Source: CAZNHL01 sp964572965
GTDB lineage: Bacteria > Bacteroidota > Bacteroidia > Cytophagales > UBA9547
Direction: 5' to 3'
Assembly: GCA_964572965.1 (NCBI GenBank)
Contig: CAZNHL010000102.1
Span: 1 to 10,297, forward strand
DNA: 10,297 nucleotides
The stretch's first letter is position 1. Each line of letters opens with the position of its first letter. The notes beneath the pieces were generated by a model. The model was not told the origin of the DNA and did no database searches. It saw only the letters and a program-made list of their open reading frames with translations. Shown here piece by piece: positions 7,197-10,297 of this stretch. A program made the position numbers and the translations under genes.

Positions 7197-7919
7197 ATGT
7201 CGGTTATTAATCAGGAAGAAGAGAATAGAATTCGTCAGGCATTTAAAGAAAGAACATGGTCGGAAATTAAAACCGATGACTCATGGACAATCTTCAGAAC
7301 CATGAGCGAGTTTGTGGCAGGGTTTGAAAAGCTGGCAAGAATCGGACCTTGTGTAACCATTTTCGGTTCGGCAAGAACAGCAGCAGAAAACCCATATTAT
7401 CAGTTGACAGTTGATATTGCCGCTAAGCTGGTTCGTCATGGTTATGGGGTTATCACTGGCGGCGGGCCAGGTATCATGGAAGCCGGTAACAAAGGTGCCA
7501 GACTCGAAAAGGGTAAATCAGTAGGGGTTAATATTGAGCTTCCGTTTGAGCAGAAGCATAATGATTATATAGATAAAGACAAGCTGATTACTTTCGATTT
7601 CTTTTTTGTAAGAAAGGTAATGTTTACTAAATACTCGCAGGGTTTTGTGGTAATGCCCGGAGGATTTGGAACCCTTGATGAATTGTTCGAGGCCCTGACA
7701 CTGATTCAGACAAAAAAAATCGGACGTTTCCCGATCGTATTGGTTGGCCATAGTTATTGGGATGGTTTGATAGAGTGGATCAAAAATACCATGCTCCATG
7801 GCGAACATAATATCAATGCCGAAGACATGAATCTTTTCAGCGTAGTTGATACTGCCGAGGAAGCGGTTCGTATTATTGATGACTTCTACGCGAAGTACCT
7901 GTTACAGCCAAACTTCTAA
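7197..7919 (+). CDS. LOG family protein (TIGR00730-type, Rossmann fold)
   Basis: A 240-residue protein with the lysine-decarboxylase-like Rossmann fold shared by LOG cytokinin-activating phosphoribohydrolases. Visible landmarks are VTIFGSAR (53-60), GYGVITGGGPGIMEAGNKGA (82-101), an FFVRK segment containing R139-K140, and the diagnostic PGGFGTLDE motif (154-162), which in LOG enzymes forms the active site with the preceding arginine. Established LOG members hydrolyse cytokinin riboside 5'-monophosphate or, more generally, nucleotide N-glycosidic bonds. They do not decarboxylate lysine despite older annotations. About 50 residues precede the core, as in many Bacteroidota homologues. The substrate in this organism cannot be told from sequence. 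The ATG at 7197 has no Shine-Dalgarno. The gene is followed by a good terminator, so it is probably monocistronic or the end of a unit with the epimerase 110 nt upstream. Confidence 0.94.
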   Translation: MSVINQEEENRIRQAFKERTWSEIKTDDSWTIFRTMSEFVAGFEKLARIGPCVTIFGSARTAAENPYYQLTVDIAAKLVRHGYGVITGGGPGIMEAGNKGARLEKGKSVGVNIELPFEQKHNDYIDKDKLITFDFFFVRKVMFTKYSQGFVVMPGGFGTLDELFEALTLIQTKKIGRFPIVLVGHSYWDGLIEWIKNTMLHGEHNINAEDMNLFSVVDTAEEAVRIIDDFYAKYLLQPNF

Positions 7920-7935
7920 GTAAAAGCACTTTTAT

Positions 7936-7977
7936 ACCTGCTGGATTGGTCTTTATCAGATCCGGCAGGTTTTGTTT
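7936..7977 (+). terminator. Intrinsic terminator after the LOG gene
   Basis: ACCTGCTGGAT (7936-7946) pairs with ATCCGGCAGGT (7960-7970), an 11-bp stem with one G-U pair and a 13-nt loop, followed by TTTGTTT. It begins 16 nt after the stop codon and separates LOG from the next gene. Confidence 0.9.
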
Positions 7978-7994
7978 AACCTAAATGGGATAAG

Positions 7995-8906
7995 TTGATA
8001 CTAAAAGGTGTTAAACTAAAAGTTTTCTACATTCTTTTGACATTGCTTGTAGGTTTTGTCCTTTATCAGGCGGTTGTAATTAGTTTTTACAATCGAAGAA
8101 ACCTGACAGAAGACGAGGTTGACTACCATGAAAACAAAATCAGTAAATTTATTTTTGCCGGTGAATTATTGCCACATACCAATAAGAAAATCCGCAAGAA
8201 TTTCAATAAAGAGGTTAATACAATTACACAGATTAACCCCGAGACCTACAAGCTGATTAAATACCACCGATGGTATTTTGATCAGATTGAACCAATTCTT
8301 CTGGAAGAAAGTATTCCTGATGATTTTAAGTACATGGCTGTTGTTGAGAGTAAGTTGAAAATGACGGCTCGTTCTCAAATGGGGGCTGTCGGACTTTGGC
8401 AAATTCAGGCAGAGACTGCAAAAACACTCGGACTTGTCATTAATAGTGAGGTGGATGAAAGAATGCACCTTGAGCGTTCAACACATGCCGTTTGCCGGTA
8501 TTTCCGACAACTCAAAAAAACCTTCGGAGACTGGACATCTGTGGCTATAGCTTACAATATGGGGCCAACTGCACTTTATATTGCCTATCGCCGTCAGAAT
8601 AAAGAAGCAGCCCATCAGCTGAAATTGAATAAGGAATCTTCGGAATTTATTTATCGTATTCTGGCCTACAAGTCTTTTTTTGAGCACCCTGAAAAGTATA
8701 AGTATAAAGTAAAGCAACAGACACGCCCACGTACAAAACTTCGCTATTTTGAGGTGAAGAAAACAATTCCAAACCTTACTTTGTTTGCCAGTCAACAAGG
8801 CTGTACACTCAGAAAACTGAAAGAATATAATCCCTGGTTACTTGCTAATTCTCTTACTGTAAAGAAAAATGCTAAAAAGCATTATACCATTATATTGCCC
8901 TGCTAA
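7995..8906 (+). CDS. Membrane-anchored lytic transglycosylase (SLT domain)
   Basis: A 303-residue protein. The best start is TTG at 7995: an in-frame stop lies at 7977-7979, there is no in-frame ATG between, and the next ATG falls inside the catalytic domain. Residues about 8-30 form a single N-terminal membrane helix or uncleaved signal. The SLT domain spans about 95-200: catalytic E118 in MAVVESKLKMTARS, then GAVGLWQIQAETAK (130-143), DERMHLERSTHAVCRYF and IAYNMGP (185-191). These are the same motif steps as in the MltD-like protein at 1977-3476. The last 55 residues (RYFEVKKTIPNLTLFASQQG onward, then LKEYNPWLLANSLT) resemble a diverged LysM-like module common on Bacteroidota transglycosylases. 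The likely reaction is peptidoglycan cleavage to 1,6-anhydroMurNAc products at the periplasmic face. Use of a TTG start suggests low or regulated expression, but that is inference. Confidence 0.9.
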   Translation: MILKGVKLKVFYILLTLLVGFVLYQAVVISFYNRRNLTEDEVDYHENKISKFIFAGELLPHTNKKIRKNFNKEVNTITQINPETYKLIKYHRWYFDQIEPILLEESIPDDFKYMAVVESKLKMTARSQMGAVGLWQIQAETAKTLGLVINSEVDERMHLERSTHAVCRYFRQLKKTFGDWTSVAIAYNMGPTALYIAYRRQNKEAAHQLKLNKESSEFIYRILAYKSFFEHPEKYKYKVKQQTRPRTKLRYFEVKKTIPNLTLFASQQGCTLRKLKEYNPWLLANSLTVKKNAKKHYTIILPC

Positions 8907-9049
8907 ATAAGAAGTACGATCAAAGTATAGTCGCCTTTACATTTAATATTATCTGGCTCACCCGGGGCGTGCCCTCCCGAACTACTGACAACCAGCGGAT
9001 TGTTTCTTTGCTGAAGGCTGTAGTAAACCGAAAAGATTTTTAAACTCAT
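8903..9049 (-). CDS. Possible 48-residue ORF in a GC-rich island
   Basis: I do not recognise this protein. ATG at 9049 (MSLKIFSVYY...) to TAG at 8903-8905 gives 48 residues: a short hydrophobic start, a Ser/Gly/Pro-rich middle (VVSSSGGHAPGEPDNIK) and a hydrophobic end (YTLIVLLI). The stretch 8951-9030 is about 56% G+C, while 9061-9120 is about 25%, so this piece has a separate history or is under coding constraint. Its 3' end overlaps the convergent transglycosylase gene by 4 nt. No promoter or ribosome-binding site is evident. The opposite strand is also open in the codon-aligned frame (to TAA at 9041-9043), so strand and coding status are uncertain. It could be a gene remnant. Confidence 0.3.
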   Translation of the reverse strand: MSLKIFSVYYSLQQRNNPLVVSSSGGHAPGEPDNIKCKGDYTLIVLLI

Positions 9050-9319
9050 TGATTAGAAGAACTTTTGATAGATAATAATTTTAGATTGTGCTAGTTTAAC
9101 ATTAAGACAATTCAGATGGATACTTTTCCAACATTGATTTTCGTAGAAAATAACTATGTTTTCTTGTCTATTTTACCAGATAGAGACATAGGTCTATTTC
9201 ACTCCAGTTTAAAACTAAAAGAAGGTCATAGAAAATGATTTTTTACATAGACTTAATTCCATCTCCTTATTCTATGTACCTATGAGGTAAAGTTTTAATA
9301 TTAAAATGGGACAATCTAA
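9050..9319. other. AT-rich gene-poor stretch with repeated CATAG/CTATG pentamers
   Basis: No supported gene. CTATG or its complement CATAG occurs six times in 131 bp: 9154, 9187, 9227, 9246, 9272 and 9280. TACATAGA (9244-9251) and TCTATGTA (9271-9278) form a perfect 8-bp inverted repeat with a 19-nt loop. A 40-codon ORF (9116-9238, +) has no features that raise it above chance. This stretch occupies the place where the missing 5' half of the START-domain gene would be expected, but none of its frames resembles one. Confidence 0.5.
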
Positions 9320-9688
9320 AATCAGTTTTATCATTATCAGGTGGCAAATCTGCAATGGCCTGTACAAGACAGGGAACTGATTGTTCACAGTGTCATTGTA
9401 AGGTATCCGGACAATAAAACGGTTGAAATAGTGTCAAAAGCTATCCCGGATTTTAACAAAGAAGTAAGTCAGCGCTTAAGAATCAAAAACTTCAATGCTA
9501 CCTGGCGATTTGTTACTAAAGCCAACGGACACCTGGCTGCAGAATATATAGTAAGTATGGATCCGGGAGGGAGAGTTCCGGCCTGCCTTGTTAATCTTTT
9601 TATTACAGAAGGCCCTATACAGACACTTAAAAAGATGAAAGAGCTGCTTCCTTATTATGAAAACAAGCTGATGCAGCTGGGAATGTAA
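9320..9688 (+). pseudogene. 5'-truncated START-domain protein (C-terminal half only)
   Basis: The frame opens after TAA at 9317-9319 and ends at TAA 9686-9688. A GTG at 9341 could nominally start a 115-residue protein, but family resemblance already begins before it (FYHYQV, encoded from 9326). The remaining sequence matches the second half of bacterial START-like lipid-binding proteins: WPVQDRELIVHS (the W-P-x-x-D-R-D/E block), VSKAIPDF, RIKNFNATWRF, a Y-I-V strand, MDPGGRVPACLVNLFITEGP and a final helix. Full-length members have about 80-100 more N-terminal residues, normally with a signal peptide, and these are absent from all frames upstream. The surviving frame has no internal stop. Intact members have a hydrophobic pocket that may bind lipid. 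This remnant would lack half the fold, so it is probably non-functional. Confidence 0.8.
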
Positions 9689-9882
9689 TACAATGTCTGG
9701 TAAAGCGCGTATCGCATACACTCCTGCTTGGGTGGATATTAAAAGGGTCACATTGGGTTGTGTTATTTTTATATTACTTCATTAGTTTTGATGTAAGTAA
9801 TTTGGAATATTCATGCCATTTATAGGCTGTTTAACTTGATTTTTTGATGTAAAGTGTTGAAATATAATGTATGTTTTTTAAT
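9689..9882. other. Non-coding gap after the START remnant
   Basis: No supported gene. A 30-codon ORF (9693-9785, +) starts 4 nt after the START stop and ends in a hydrophobic run, but it is too short to defend. ATTACTTCAT (9773-9782) and ATGTAAGTAAT (9791-9801) form an imperfect stem with one bulged base and no U-tract. TTTTGATGTAA occurs twice, near 9787 and 9842. Confidence 0.4.
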
Positions 9883-10021
9883 GTGCTGCCAGGTCTTCCT
9901 ATAAAGCTTAATTAGGAGGTGATGTCAGGAGTTTCCTTCTGACACATGTATGGATATCCCATTTGAACTAAATATGTGTTAAATCATATCATTTAAATCT
10001 AAAGGAAAGACCCGACACCAC
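9883..10021. repeat. REP-like cluster: three related ~20-nt repeats around a hairpin
   Basis: Three copies fit GTGnTGyCrGGnnTTTCCTT. Copy A is plus 9883-9900 (GTGCTGCCAGGTCTTCCT, one T fewer in the T-run), copy B plus 9919-9938 (GTGATGTCAGGAGTTTCCTT) and copy C minus 10021-10002 (GTGGTGTCGGGTCTTTCCTT). B and C agree at 16 of 20 positions. Copy B continues into CTGACA so that TGTCAG (9923-9928) and CTGACA (9939-9944) form a hairpin, while A and C have lost that second arm. The inverted arrangement of A/B against C recalls the paired REP sequences served by REP-associated tyrosine transposases, and a transposase remnant follows at once. The similarity is read by eye; the REP assignment is inference. 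Confidence 0.5.
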
Positions 10022-10022
10022 G

Positions 10023-10199
10023 GTAAACTTTCTTCCGCCATTGATTTCTTCTTGGGAAATGGTAGAGCAGCGTCTTGATTATTTACATAACAATCCGGTA
10101 GAGACGGGTTGGGTTTCAAAGCCGGAAGATTATCTTTATAGTAGTGCCGCTAATTATGCTGGTTTACCCAATATATGTCCGGTGTTGTTTTTGTATTGA
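10023..10199 (+). pseudogene. C-terminal remnant of an IS200-like / REP-associated transposase
   Basis: In the frame ending at TGA 10197-10199, the stretch from about 10050 reads SSWEMVEQRLDYLHNNPVET (20 residues) and continues GWVSKPEDYLYSSAANYAGLP. The block Q-R-L-D-Y-x-H-N-N-P-V-E-x-G, then P-E-D-Y-x-Y-S-S-A, is the C-terminal hallmark of the Y1 (HUH) transposase branch common in Bacteroidota. The catalytic parts, namely the HUH motif and the nucleophile tyrosine helix, are missing, and the frame is closed upstream at 9969-9971. An ATG at 10059 could nominally begin 46 residues, but there is no reason to think it is expressed. The remnant lies directly after repeat copy C, as expected for an element collapsed by internal deletion. 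Confidence 0.8.
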
Positions 10200-10233
10200 T
10201 ATAAGCTGAAAGCTTGATAAAATGCTAGTCCAA

Positions 10234-10249
10234 GTTACGCTTCGCTAAC
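10234..10249. repeat. Small hairpin downstream of the transposase remnant
   Basis: GTTA (10234-10237) pairs with TAAC (10246-10249), and CG (10238-10239) can pair with CG (10243-10244) around CTT, leaving one bulged C. A GTTACGCTTCGCTAAC-like hairpin just after a Y1 transposase gene would suit the right-end recognition structure of such elements. That reading is inference. Confidence 0.35.
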
Positions 10250-10257
10250 CTCATATC

Positions 10258-10288
10258 TTTGTATAGTTAATAAAAAGTACAAATTTTG
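10258..10288 (+). promoter_or_regulatory. Promoter-like sequence pointing out of the right edge
   Basis: TTTG (10258-10261), a 19-nt spacer, and AAATTTTG (10281-10288) fit the Bacteroidota TTTG/TAnnTTTG promoter with one mismatch in the -7 box and ideal spacing. A gene would have to begin beyond the window. Confidence 0.35.
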
Positions 10289-10297
10289 AGATAACAG

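Noticed and set aside
7518..7808. Minus-strand 96-codon ORF inside the LOG gene
   Set aside because: It is antisense to conserved LOG motifs (PGGFGTLDE lies within it), has no recognisable features, and is a frame shadow.
8166..8798. Two minus-strand ORFs (8166-8468 and 8478-8798) inside the second transglycosylase gene
   Set aside because: Both lie opposite the SLT catalytic domain and its tail, are Cys/Phe-rich as antisense frames often are, and show no domain.
8906..9043. Plus-strand open frame opposite the 48-codon ORF
   Set aside because: It has no start codon near its beginning and runs open through the end of the transglycosylase gene. Openness is partly a consequence of codon-aligned antiparallel frames.
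9116..9238. 40-codon ORF in the AT-rich gap
   Set aside because: No domain, no promoter or leader signal, and of a length expected by chance.
9693..9785. 30-codon ORF directly after the START remnant
   Set aside because: Too short to support; a hydrophobic tail alone is weak evidence, though it could be a remnant.
8907..10297. CRISPR array, tRNA or toxin-antitoxin pair in the gene-poor end
   Set aside because: No regularly spaced identical repeats, no cloverleaf-like sequence and no paired small ORFs were seen. The three ~20-nt repeats are diverged, in mixed orientation and irregularly spaced.

Overview
This window most resembles a chromosome segment from a Bacteroidota bacterium, probably a Cytophagales-like member. 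The signs are a type IX secretion (T9SS) C-terminal sorting domain on the first protein, AT-rich DNA, little Shine-Dalgarno use, two plausible Bacteroidota-type promoters (TTG/TTTG, about 19-20 nt, then TAnnTTTG), and a TatA whose N-terminus looks typical of the phylum. Species cannot be fixed from the sequence alone.

Layout. Positions 1-877 hold the 3' end of a large secreted or surface protein with Ig/PKD-like modules and a T9SS tail, closed by a strong intrinsic terminator. A YitT-family membrane protein (984-1991, +) follows and overlaps by 15 nt the convergent end of a four-gene minus-strand run. In transcription order that run is a secreted coiled-coil protein of unknown function (6098-5394), tatA (5301-5041), gatA (5032-3599) and an MltD-like lytic transglycosylase with two LysM repeats (3476-1977). 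tatA and gatA are 8 nt apart and share a recognisable promoter. On the plus strand come a TIGR01777-type NAD(P)-binding epimerase (6184-7086), a LOG-family protein (7197-7919) with a good terminator, and a second, membrane-anchored lytic transglycosylase (7995-8906).

The last 1.4 kb (8907-10297) is different. It is gene-poor and looks like decayed accessory DNA. It holds a small GC-rich island with a possible 48-codon ORF, an AT-rich stretch dense in CATAG/CTATG pentamers, the C-terminal half of a START-domain protein, three related ~20-nt repeats around a hairpin, and the C-terminal end of an IS200-like/REP-associated transposase followed by another small hairpin. A promoter-like sequence at the right edge points out of the window.

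Functional themes are the cell envelope (two peptidoglycan-cleaving transglycosylases, a Tat translocase subunit, a T9SS cargo protein, a YitT membrane protein) and tRNA-dependent Gln/Asn synthesis (GatA). I found no CRISPR array, tRNA, rRNA or defence system. Nothing here is convincingly a new system. The least explained parts are the repeat/transposase-remnant block at 9883-10250 and the unknown secreted coiled-coil protein.
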